Assembly: GCA_007123015.1 (NCBI GenBank)
Contig: SKSL01000040.1
Span: 1 to 7,370, forward strand
Reading direction: 5' to 3'
Length of the DNA: 7,370 nt
Origin: Natronohydrobacter sp.
Lineage (GTDB): Bacteria; Pseudomonadota; Alphaproteobacteria; Rhodobacterales; Rhodobacteraceae
The notes under the pieces are model-generated. The model was not told where the DNA came from. It saw nothing but the letters and a program-made list of their open reading frames with translations, and ran no database searches. The position numbers and the translations under genes were made by a program. This document shows, in pieces, positions 1 to 5,515 of this stretch. How positions within the stretch are numbered: the first letter of the stretch is position 1; each line of letters opens with the position of its first letter.

Positions 1-120
1 CAGAAATCAGTTGCCAAAAGTTATCGAAGGAATCACATTCAACGACGGCGTCGAAGTGATTTTTGACGCACCAAGCCGCGCCGCCTGAAAATGCGCGTCA
101 CCCAAATTCAAGCATAGCTC
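1..120 (+). mobile_element. Probable right end of an insertion sequence
   Basis: After the transposase-like stop codon at 86-88 only about 30 bases separate the gene from unrelated sequence, which is where an IS256-type element would carry its right inverted repeat. Read on the minus strand, 120 to 93 starts GAGCTATGC and continues into TTTGGGTGACG, a plausible terminal repeat outline. The left end and any 8-9 bp target duplication lie outside the window, so the boundary near 120 is inferred. Confidence 0.3.
2..88 (+). CDS. C-terminal end of a transposase, probably IS256/Mutator type (5'-truncated by window edge)
   Basis: An open frame enters from the left edge and gives 28 codons before TGA at 86-88. 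The visible tail contains N-Q-L-P-K-V-I-E-G-I-T-F-N-D-G-V-E and ends in A-P-S-R-A-A. From memory, the pattern NQLPKVI-x-G-(V/I)-x-F-x-DG-(I/V)-E followed by a short Ala-rich end is typical of the extreme C-terminus of alphaproteobacterial IS256-family (Mutator-like, DDE) transposases. The catalytic residues lie outside the window, so the family call rests on the tail alone. It is the only mobile-element gene visible and sits just before a gene-poor stretch. It may be an intact element extending left or a remnant. Codon use is less GC-biased than in the genes to the right (AAA, GTT, ATC, ATT, TTT), which fits a mobile gene. Confidence 0.5.
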   Translation, partial: RNQLPKVIEGITFNDGVEVIFDAPSRAA

Positions 121-360
121 CAGACACCAAGGCCCACATCAAGTGGGAATGCCAGGATGGCTGACCCGCTCTCAGCAGAATTTCCAGACCTCGGGTTGCG
201 TAATCGAATCGGGGGTTGGGAGTGACGCAAAAACCTCCAAGCAGTCATAGGGTACATAGGGTACATAGGGTATCTTGTGTCAGGTGGCGAACACTAGTCG
301 CTGCTGCGCAAGATCAACCAAAGGGGCGCAAGGGCAATGCGTTGGCATAAATGCACGGAC
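121..360. other. Gene-free stretch between the IS end and the beta-barrel gene
   Basis: About 240 bases with no coding region I can support. The ORF at 275-493 overlaps the signal-peptide region of the gene starting at 396 in another frame and has an atypical composition, so I treat it as a shadow. The only structured element is the 9-bp tandem repeat at 246-272. No tRNA or strong hairpin followed by a T-run is visible. Composition is more mixed than in the flanking genes, consistent with leftover sequence at an insertion boundary. Confidence 0.6.
246..272. repeat. Three perfect tandem copies of a 9-bp unit (CATAGGGTA)
   Basis: CATAGGGTA is repeated head to tail without any mismatch at 246-254, 255-263 and 264-272. 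It lies about 125 bases downstream of the probable IS end and about 120 bases upstream of the beta-barrel gene start. The unit length is close to a helical turn but slightly short of it (9 versus 10.5 bp), which is less ideal for same-face binding of a regulator. It could be a slippage repeat, a binding array, or a nested target duplication. The sequence alone does not decide. Confidence 0.8.
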
Positions 361-389
361 TTGCGCAACGGGCAGGGACACGGCAAAAT
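361..389 (+). promoter_or_regulatory. Predicted promoter, leaderless type, for the beta-barrel gene
   Basis: TTGCGC at 361-366, a 17-base spacer, then CAAAAT at 384-389, four of six matches to TATAAT. The ATG at 396 starts 6 bases after the -10-like box, so transcription would begin at or within a base or two of the start codon. The same arrangement recurs before three other genes in the window, which raises confidence in this otherwise modest match. Confidence 0.45.
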
Positions 390-395
390 CCGGGA

Positions 396-968
396 ATGCG
401 CAAGGTCCTGATCTGTTTCTCTTTGCTGACAAGCATGGCGCTGCCCGCGCAGGCAGAGCCGCGTTTTTCGGTTTTCGGTGGGTTTCTTACTGATAATCCC
501 TGGGAAGATGTGCTGTTGATGCCGTGGCGTATGAAGCCGCAGCGCCCCGGTTTCATCGGGCTGGCGGCCGCACATCCAGTGGGGCCCGAGCTGCACACAG
601 GCGCAGGCAGGCTGCAATTCGAGCTTGAGGCGCAGATCGTGCGTCATGCCGGTTTGCAGAGCCATTGGGAAGTCAATCTGCCTGTGACTGCGCGGCTGGA
701 TCCGGAGCGCCGGGTGCTGGGTTTGGTGGACAGCTTCGCTTTCGGGATCGGTCCGTCCTTCGCGTCGCGTCCACCAAGCTTTGAGGCCGTGCGCGGGAAT
801 GGCAAGGTCGCGCGCAATCTGGTCTATTGGCATCTGGAGATCGAGCATCAGTTCGAGAGCGGGTCAAGCATCTTCGGCCGGTTGCACCACCGCTCTGACG
901 CTTTCGGCCTGATCGGTCCGGGCGCGTCGTCCAATTCTCTGGTCGCAGGCTATCGCTTCGGGTTCTGA
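396..968 (+). CDS. Exported outer-membrane beta-barrel protein, possibly PagL-like (lipid A deacylase-related)
   Basis: A 190-residue protein. Residues 1-20 form a signal peptide (Met-Arg-Lys, hydrophobic core, A-Q-A cleavage site before Glu21). The mature part has alternating hydrophobic/polar strands rich in Gly and aromatics and ends in Y-R-F-G-F, with a C-terminal Phe as used for outer-membrane barrel assembly. Near the end is G-R-L-H-H-R-S-D-A-F-G-L-I-G-P-G (161-176). The H165-x-S167 pair resembles the catalytic His-x-Ser of PagL-type lipid A 3-O-deacylases, and Asn180 follows 15 residues later. A Glu like the one in Pseudomonas PagL is not seen after the Ser, so enzyme function is uncertain and it may be a structural barrel. 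I chose the ATG at 396 over the longer frame from 351 because it begins the signal peptide directly and fits the leaderless promoter spacing. It converges on moaA with 20 bases between the stop codons. Confidence 0.75.
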   Translation: MRKVLICFSLLTSMALPAQAEPRFSVFGGFLTDNPWEDVLLMPWRMKPQRPGFIGLAAAHPVGPELHTGAGRLQFELEAQIVRHAGLQSHWEVNLPVTARLDPERRVLGLVDSFAFGIGPSFASRPPSFEAVRGNGKVARNLVYWHLEIEHQFESGSSIFGRLHHRSDAFGLIGPGASSNSLVAGYRFGF

Positions 969-988
969 CGCAGCGCCGCGCGCCGCGG

Positions 989-1993
989 TCAGCCCCCGGT
1001 ATGGCTCATGTGGCGCGAGACCTGACCTGCCACGGATTGCCGCGAATAGTCGAAATCATGGCCCTTTGGCTTGCGCGTGATCGCCTCGCGGATCGCGGTT
1101 TCCAGCAGATCATCCGCGGCGGAGGCGCGCAGTGGTGCGCGCAGATCAGCCATATCCTCTTGCCCAAGGCACATATACAGCTCGCCCGTGCAGGTCAGCC
1201 GCACGCGGTTGCAGCTTTCGCAGAAATTATGCGTCAATGGCGTGATGAAGCCGATTTTCTGCCCGGTTTCTTCCAGGCGCACATAGCGCGCCGGACCGCC
1301 CGACCGCTCGGCCAGATCCGTCAGAGTGTAGCGAGTGGCCAGCTGGGCGCGCAGATCTTTCAGCGACCAGTATTGATCCAACCGGTCCTCATTGCCCAGA
1401 TCGCCCATCGGCATGACTTCGATCCAGGTCATGTCCATGTTTTCGCGCGCGCACCATTCGGCAAGGGTGAATAGTTCATCCTCGTTGAAGCCCTTCAGCG
1501 CGACGGCGTTGATCTTGATCCGCAACCCCGCCTCTTGCGCGGCTGCGATACCGTCCAGCACCTGCGCCAGCTTGCCCCAGCGCGTGACAGCGGCGAATTT
1601 CGCGTCATCAAGCGTGTCCAGTGACACATTGATCCGCCGCACCCCGCAATCGGCCAGGGCTTGCGCATGTTTGCGCAGCTGGCTGCCATTGGTGGTCAGT
1701 GTCAGCTCTTTCAGCGCACCATTGTCGAGATGACGGGTCATGGCGCGGAAGAAGGTCAGGATGTCCTTGCGCACCAGGGGCTCGCCCCCGGTGATGCGCA
1801 GCTTCTCGACCCCCAAACGAATGAAGGTGGAACACATTCGGTCGAGTTCCTCGAGCGTCAGAAGTTCCTTCTTTGGCAGGAAGGTCATGTTTTCCGACAT
1901 GCAATAGACGCAACGGAAATCGCAGCGGTCGGTCACAGAGACGCGCAGGTAGGAAATCGGGCGGGCGAACGGGTCGATCAAGGGGGCTGTCAT
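989..1993 (-). CDS. moaA: GTP 3',8-cyclase MoaA (molybdenum cofactor biosynthesis)
   Basis: A 334-residue radical-SAM enzyme that, with MoaC, turns GTP into cyclic pyranopterin monophosphate, the first step of molybdenum cofactor synthesis in the cytoplasm. The N-terminal 4Fe-4S motif C24-x3-C28-x2-C31 follows S-V-T-D-R, and the SAM-contacting G-G-E-P is at 69-72. The second, substrate-binding cluster is C258-x2-C261-x13-C275 within F-C-E-S-C-N-R-V-R. The C-terminal H-T-G-G supplies the double glycine required in MoaA. The length is normal for the family and all key residues are present. The frame stays open far upstream (to 2572), but the first Met in the right place is at 1993 and the upstream part has no MoaA character. 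That start lies 7 bases after a -10-like box with no Shine-Dalgarno. No other moa genes are adjacent. The gene is divergent from the lipoprotein gene. Confidence 0.97.
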   Translation of the reverse strand: MTAPLIDPFARPISYLRVSVTDRCDFRCVYCMSENMTFLPKKELLTLEELDRMCSTFIRLGVEKLRITGGEPLVRKDILTFFRAMTRHLDNGALKELTLTTNGSQLRKHAQALADCGVRRINVSLDTLDDAKFAAVTRWGKLAQVLDGIAAAQEAGLRIKINAVALKGFNEDELFTLAEWCARENMDMTWIEVMPMGDLGNEDRLDQYWSLKDLRAQLATRYTLTDLAERSGGPARYVRLEETGQKIGFITPLTHNFCESCNRVRLTCTGELYMCLGQEDMADLRAPLRASAADDLLETAIREAITRKPKGHDFDYSRQSVAGQVSRHMSHTGG

Positions 1994-2000
1994 GCGCGAT

Positions 2001-2029
2001 AAGTTAGCCAACGCCAATTCGTCCGGCAA
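2001..2029 (-). promoter_or_regulatory. Predicted promoter, leaderless type, for moaA
   Basis: On the minus strand TTGCCG (2029-2024), 17 bases, then TAACTT (2006-2001), followed 7 bases later by the moaA ATG. Transcription would start at about the A of the ATG. No Shine-Dalgarno-like purine run lies before the start (the bases are ATCGCGC). Only 12 bases separate this -35 box from the -35 box of the divergent lipoprotein promoter, so the two polymerase sites are back to back. Confidence 0.55.
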
Positions 2030-2041
2030 GGGGCCATGCCA

Positions 2042-2070
2042 TTGCTTGGGCCGATCATTAACTGTAATCT
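2042..2070 (+). promoter_or_regulatory. Predicted promoter, leaderless type, for the lipoprotein gene
   Basis: TTGCTT at 2042-2047, a 17-base spacer, then TAATCT at 2065-2070, which keeps the important T1, A2 and T6 of the -10 box. The ATG at 2078 follows 7 bases later. This supports the start at 2078 rather than the upstream in-frame ATG at 2036, which would lie before the -35 box. Confidence 0.5.
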
Positions 2071-2077
2071 TACTGCC

Positions 2078-2602
2078 ATGTGGACCCTGACGCGCCTCTG
2101 CCTGCCTTTGTTTCTTTCGCTCGCGCTTGCGGGATGCGCCAACCTGCCGGGATTCGGGCGTGAGGGCCGCGGCGGTCAGGTGGAGGATCTGGATATGGCC
2201 GTTCTGCGCCCGGACGCCGAGACACAGCGGCCGCAGATGCGACCAGATGGCCGGGCGGCTGGGATTGGTGGTGCCGGGCAACGCCCCGAAGCGCTTGATC
2301 AGACCAGTGATGTGGAACGCGCCGCAGCGCTCGCGCCGCCTGCTGCGCGCACACAGATGCTGGGCGAAACCCTGGCCGGTCTGGGCAGCCCGGCAGAGCC
2401 GGGGCTGTGGTTGCGCACAGGTCTGGTGTCGCGGGTCACGCAAGGACGGGTCGAGACGCAGGATGGCAGCCGATCCCTGCGGGTCGAGCTGCGGCCCTCG
2501 GGGGCTGTGGCCGGATCGGGCAGCCAGCTGTCGCTGTCGGGCTTCACGACGCTGGGGCTGCCCTTGACGCAACTGGTATCGCTGCGGGTTTTCGCGGAAT
2601 AG
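2078..2602 (+). CDS. Small outer-envelope lipoprotein of a Rhodobacterales-type family, function unknown
   Basis: A 174-residue protein with a lipoprotein signal. A hydrophobic stretch from residue 8 ends in the lipobox L-A-G-C with Cys20 as the predicted lipidated residue, followed by A-N-L, without an inner-membrane-retention Asp at +2. Residues 21-75 are a low-complexity, Gly/Arg/Asp/Pro-rich linker. A more ordered region begins near T76-S-D-V-E-R-A-A-A and continues through L-G-S-P-A-E-P-G-L-W-L-R-T to the end. From memory, roseobacter relatives with this pattern (GDPTEPGFWL-like) exist and are sometimes labelled 'D-galactarate dehydratase'. I see no enzyme motif supporting that label. 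It could be a periplasm-facing structural or envelope-maintenance protein. It lies 67 bases before ymdB, which has its own predicted promoter. Confidence 0.8.
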   Translation: MWTLTRLCLPLFLSLALAGCANLPGFGREGRGGQVEDLDMAVLRPDAETQRPQMRPDGRAAGIGGAGQRPEALDQTSDVERAAALAPPAARTQMLGETLAGLGSPAEPGLWLRTGLVSRVTQGRVETQDGSRSLRVELRPSGAVAGSGSQLSLSGFTTLGLPLTQLVSLRVFAE

Positions 2603-2634
2603 GCACCGCGCGTGTTTATCCGTCAGTTTGCGGC

Positions 2635-2663
2635 TTGCCAGTTCCGCGCGCTGCGCCTAACTC
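2635..2663 (+). promoter_or_regulatory. Predicted promoter, leaderless type, for ymdB
   Basis: TTGCCA at 2635-2640, 17 bases, TAACTC at 2658-2663, and the ATG 6 bases later at 2670. The -10 is weak because its last base is C rather than T. The -35 and spacing match the moaA promoter closely (TTGCC(G/A), 17, TAACT), which is why I list it. No Shine-Dalgarno lies before this start; the bases are GGCGCC. Confidence 0.4.
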
Positions 2664-2669
2664 GGCGCC

Positions 2670-3500
2670 ATGCGGATTCTGTTTCTTGGCGATGTGATGG
2701 GGCGGGCAGGGCGTCAGGCGGTGCGTGACCGTCTGCCGGGGTTGCGCGCGGACTGGCGGCTGGATTTCGTGGTCATCAATGGGGAGAATGCCACAGGTGG
2801 CATGGGTCTGTCGCCCGATCACGCAAAAGCCTTGTTCGAGGCCGGGGCAGATTGTGTGACCTTGGGCGACCATGCTTTTGACCAGCGCGCAATGCGCGAG
2901 TTCGCCGCGCAAGAGGCGCGTATCATCCGGCCCTTGAATTTCGCCAAAAGTGGTGCGCCGGGGCAAGGGGCGCGGGTCTATGATCTGCCGGGTGGCGCGC
3001 GGATACTGGTCGCGCAGGTGCTGGGGCAGGTGTTCATGAAACAGCCCTATAGCGACCCGTTCTCGGCCATCGAGCCTGTGCTGCGCGCCCATCCGCGCGG
3101 CGGGCAGGTGCAGGCCGTGGTTGTGGATATGCATTGCGAAGCCACATCCGAGAAAATGGCCATGGGCCATTGGTGTTCGGGGCGCGCATCGCTGGTGGTG
3201 GGCACGCATACGCATATTCCGACGGCGGATGCGCAGATCCTGAACGGGGGCACGGGGTATCAGACCGATGCAGGCATGTGCGGCGATTATGATTCAGTGA
3301 TCGGGATGCACAAGGACGAACCGATGCGCCGTTTCATCACGGGCATGGCGCAAGCACGGTTTGAACCTGCAATGGGCGAAGCGACGCTTTCGGGCGTGCT
3401 GGTCGAGGTCGATGCGCGCAGCGGGCAGGCGATCTCTGTCGCGATGGTGCGCGTCGGTGGGCGTCTGGCGCAGACCGGGCCGGGTCGGGCAGCGGTCTGA
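2670..3500 (+). CDS. ymdB: YmdB/TIGR00282-family metallophosphoesterase (probable 2',3'-cyclic nucleotide phosphodiesterase)
   Basis: A 276-residue, soluble, two-metal phosphodiesterase of the calcineurin-like fold. Metal-site motifs appear in family order: G-D-V-M-G with Asp8, N-G-E-N with Glu39 and Asn40, L-G-D-H with Asp67 and His68, D-M-H-C-E with His155, and G-T-H-T-H with His180 and His182. T-D-A-G-M-C-G-D-Y-D-S-V-I-G at 199-212 is also a family signature. The length is close to that of YmdB, about a dozen residues longer, partly in an R-A-V-rich tail. Characterised members (Bacillus YmdB, Deinococcus DR1281) hydrolyse cyclic nucleotides. The usual Asn of the GNH motif is Asp here. The physiological role in alphaproteobacteria is not established. 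The start at 2670 follows its predicted promoter by 6 bases. A weak stem-loop follows the stop. Confidence 0.93.
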   Translation: MRILFLGDVMGRAGRQAVRDRLPGLRADWRLDFVVINGENATGGMGLSPDHAKALFEAGADCVTLGDHAFDQRAMREFAAQEARIIRPLNFAKSGAPGQGARVYDLPGGARILVAQVLGQVFMKQPYSDPFSAIEPVLRAHPRGGQVQAVVVDMHCEATSEKMAMGHWCSGRASLVVGTHTHIPTADAQILNGGTGYQTDAGMCGDYDSVIGMHKDEPMRRFITGMAQARFEPAMGEATLSGVLVEVDARSGQAISVAMVRVGGRLAQTGPGRAAV

Positions 3501-3513
3501 GCATCGCGCGCTA

Positions 3514-3530
3514 TGCTGCGTGATGCAGCA
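3514..3530. terminator. Small stem-loop after ymdB (weak terminator or operator)
   Basis: TGCTGC and GCAGCA form a perfect 6-bp stem around a GTGAT loop, 13 bases after the ymdB stop. No T-run follows, so intrinsic termination is doubtful. The half TGCAGCA recurs at 3556-3562, so the arms may be a regulator site for the permease instead. In the rest of the 137-base gap I see no convincing promoter for the permease. Confidence 0.25.
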
Positions 3531-3626
3531 GGGCGGGCGTTTCAGATCGCCATGTTGCAGCATGGAACTTGCATAGCCTCGACAATCTGCGACAACTGCG
3601 GACGACGCCGCAGCTGTGGCAGTATC

Positions 3627-3631
3627 GGAGG
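3627..3631 (+). promoter_or_regulatory. Shine-Dalgarno of the permease gene
   Basis: GGAGG with a 6-base spacer before the ATG at 3638. It fixes the start at 3638 and rules against the in-frame ATG at 3569, whose extra 23 residues are hydrophilic and unlike the family N-terminus. It contrasts with the four upstream genes, which have no such site. Confidence 0.8.
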
Positions 3632-3637
3632 ACGGTC

Positions 3638-5470
3638 ATGTTCGGGATCGCATTGGATGCCGAGGTTCAGGCTATCGCGGCCTTGCTGATCGTGGTGGGC
3701 ATGTTCATCGCGTTCATGCGCGAAGTCTATCCTGTGGAAGTGACCGCGATTGCCGGGGCAATGCTGATGCTGGTGCTGGGGATCCTGCCGCAGTCTGCAG
3801 CCTTTGCGGCCTTCTCGAACCATGCGCCCTGGACGATTGCAGCGCTCTTCGTCATCGTGGGCGCCCTGGTGCGCACAGGGGCTCTGGATTGGATTTCGCA
3901 ACTGGCGGCGCGGAATGTGGCCAGACGTCCAGTGCGTACGCTTGCAGTGCTGACCCTCGCGGTGCTGGGACTGTCTGCCTTCGTCAACAACACGCCGATT
4001 GTGGTCGTGATGATCCCGATCTTCATCCAGCTTGGCAAGCAGATGGGCGTCTCATCATCCAAAGTTCTGATTCCGCTGAGCTATCTTGCAATCATGGGGG
4101 GCACGCTTACGCTGATCGGCACCTCGACGAACCTGCTGGTTGACGGGGTGGCGCAAGCGAATGGCATGGCACCGTTCACGGTTTTCGAGATCACGAAACT
4201 GGGGCTGTTGATGGCGATTGCTGGTGTGGCTTATCTGGCGCTGATCGGCCACCGCATGTTGCCCGAGCGCGCTTCGCTGAGTGATGTTCTGGGGGGGCGT
4301 GGTCGCAACAAGTATTTCACTGAAGTGGCGATCCCCGAAACTTCGCGACTGATCGGGCGCAAGCTGGCAGAAATAGATCTGTTCAAACGCGAAGGCGCGC
4401 GGGTCATCGATGTGCTGCGCGGGGATCTGTCGCTGCGGTTCGGGGACATGAGCCTGATCGAGCTGCAGCCGGGCGACCGGGTAGTGCTGCGCACGCAGAT
4501 GTCGGAAGTGCTGGGGTTGAAGGAAAACCCTGATGTGGAGCAGGTCGCGCATAAACCTCAACCCACGTCAGAGGGGGTGGTTGTCGAGCGCGACGTCGAG
4601 CGCCTGTCATCCGTCGCAACGGACACTGTGGAAGTGTTGATTTCGCCCGATTGCAAGATGGTCGGAAGACGTCTGGGCGATATGCGCCTGCGCCGACGCT
4701 ATGGGGTCTATCCGCTGGCGGTGCATCGGCGGAACCAGAATTTCGGCACGAATTTCGAGAACCTTGTGGTGCGGGTCGGGGATACATTGCTGTTGGAAGG
4801 GGCACCGGAAGATATCCAGCGTCTGGCGCAGGACATGAATCTGGCCGATATCGCGAGGCCGACCGAACGCGCCTACAGGCGCGGCCATGCGCCCATTGTG
4901 ATGGGCGTGCTCTGCGCCATCGTGATCTTTTCGGCGCTCGAGATTGCTCCGATTTCGCTGATGGCATTTCTGGGGGTCGCCGTGGTCTTGTTGACGCGCT
5001 GCATTGATGCGGATGAGGCCTTCAGTTTCGTGGATGGGCGCTTGCTGGTTCTGATTTTCGCGATGCTGGCCGTGGGCGCCGGGCTGGAAAATGCAGGTTC
5101 GGTGAAACTGGTGGTCGATGTCCTGACGCCCTATATCGCCACGCTCTCGCCTGTGTTGCTGGTACTGGCGGTCTACGCGCTGACATCGGTCCTGACCGAA
5201 TTGGTGACGAATAATGCGGTCGCAGTAATCCTGACCCCGATCGTGATTGCCCTTGGGCTGGCTTTGGGAATCGATCCGCGTGGGCTGGTGGTCGCGGTGA
5301 TGATGGGGGCCTCGGCTTCTTTCGCGACCCCGATCGGCTATCAGACAAATACCTTGGTTTACGGTCCGGGCGGCTATCGGTTCACCGACTTCCTGCGCAT
5401 CGGCATTCCGATGAATGTGCTTCTGGCTGTTGTGGCGGCAGTTTTCATCCCGATCTTCTGGCCGCTCTGA
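3638..5470 (+). CDS. SLC13-family permease with two central TrkA-C (RCK-C) domains
   Basis: A 610-residue inner-membrane protein of the divalent anion:sodium symporter (SLC13/DASS, ion transporter) superfamily. The N-terminal membrane half (residues about 8-207) carries the substrate/sodium-site signatures F-V-N-N-T-P (115-120) and G-T-S-T-N-L-L (161-167). A cytoplasmic insert follows with two TrkA-C-like modules, about 225-295 and 327-400. Each ends in a L-x-x-G-D-x-(V/L)-L-L/R strand (L276-Q-P-G-D and V378-R-V-G-D). The second membrane half (about 417-608) contains the matching T-N-N-A (524-527) and A-T-P-I-G-Y-Q-T-N (563-571). Such proteins move anions such as sulfate or di/tricarboxylates with sodium, and the RCK-C domains probably sense a ligand. 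The substrate cannot be read from sequence. The length and domain order are normal for this subfamily. The start is set by the GGAGG at 3627. Confidence 0.93.
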   Translation: MFGIALDAEVQAIAALLIVVGMFIAFMREVYPVEVTAIAGAMLMLVLGILPQSAAFAAFSNHAPWTIAALFVIVGALVRTGALDWISQLAARNVARRPVRTLAVLTLAVLGLSAFVNNTPIVVVMIPIFIQLGKQMGVSSSKVLIPLSYLAIMGGTLTLIGTSTNLLVDGVAQANGMAPFTVFEITKLGLLMAIAGVAYLALIGHRMLPERASLSDVLGGRGRNKYFTEVAIPETSRLIGRKLAEIDLFKREGARVIDVLRGDLSLRFGDMSLIELQPGDRVVLRTQMSEVLGLKENPDVEQVAHKPQPTSEGVVVERDVERLSSVATDTVEVLISPDCKMVGRRLGDMRLRRRYGVYPLAVHRRNQNFGTNFENLVVRVGDTLLLEGAPEDIQRLAQDMNLADIARPTERAYRRGHAPIVMGVLCAIVIFSALEIAPISLMAFLGVAVVLLTRCIDADEAFSFVDGRLLVLIFAMLAVGAGLENAGSVKLVVDVLTPYIATLSPVLLVLAVYALTSVLTELVTNNAVAVILTPIVIALGLALGIDPRGLVVAVMMGASASFATPIGYQTNTLVYGPGGYRFTDFLRIGIPMNVLLAVVAAVFIPIFWPL

Positions 5471-5472
5471 GC

Positions 5473-5506
5473 CGGTCACGCCTGCGCGGCGTGCGCTCTG
5501 TGACCG
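5473..5506. terminator. Inverted repeat after the permease gene, possible weak terminator
   Basis: CGGTCAC (5473-5479) and GTGACCG (5500-5506) are a perfect 7-bp inverted repeat starting 3 bases after the permease stop, with a GC-rich 20-base loop. It is followed by ATTTGGTCATTTTC, which has short T-runs. The large loop makes it a weak intrinsic terminator. The same arms also contribute a half-site to the palindrome at 5501-5515, so a regulatory role is equally possible. Confidence 0.3.
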
Positions 5507-5515
5507 ATTTGGTCA
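5501..5515. promoter_or_regulatory. Perfect short palindrome upstream of GTA g1 (candidate operator)
   Basis: TGACC-GATTT-GGTCA is a perfect 5-5-5 dyad about 100 bases before GTA gene g1, with a third GGTCA half-site at 5474-5478. Inverted repeats of this size and spacing are typical of homodimeric regulator sites. This 146-base gap is where the GTA promoter should lie, and in Rhodobacter the activator GafA acts at this position. I do not see a CtrA-like TTAA-N7-TTAA box and found only a weak -35/-10 candidate (TTGCTG at 5539-5544 with CAATAC at 5563-5568). Confidence 0.3.

Noticed and set aside
246..272. Possible CRISPR array
   Set aside because: The 9-bp copies abut without spacers and are far too short for CRISPR repeats; no cas gene is present.
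275..493. 72-residue plus-strand ORF before the beta-barrel gene
   Set aside because: Overlaps the signal-peptide coding region in another frame, with Cys/Arg-rich sequence and no ribosome site.
294..848. 184-residue minus-strand ORF opposite the beta-barrel gene
   Set aside because: No recognisable motif and a composition typical of a reverse-frame shadow; the plus strand has a signal peptide and a barrel C-terminus.
976..988. CCGCG-CGC-CGCGG mini-hairpin between the convergent beta-barrel and moaA genes as a bidirectional terminator
   Set aside because: Five-bp stem with a 3-base loop and no T-run on either strand; likely chance in a GC-rich gap of 20 bases.
1994..2572. Upstream in-frame extension of moaA on the minus strand to a 527-residue ORF
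   Set aside because: The added part is Arg/Gln/Pro-rich with no domain character, runs antisense to the lipoprotein gene, and MoaA has its normal length and promoter when starting at 1993.
4607..5479. 290-residue minus-strand ORF antisense to the permease
   Set aside because: Its composition (His, Gln, Arg, Asp rich, no hydrophobic core) is that of a shadow of membrane-protein codons; the plus-strand frame has clear family motifs.
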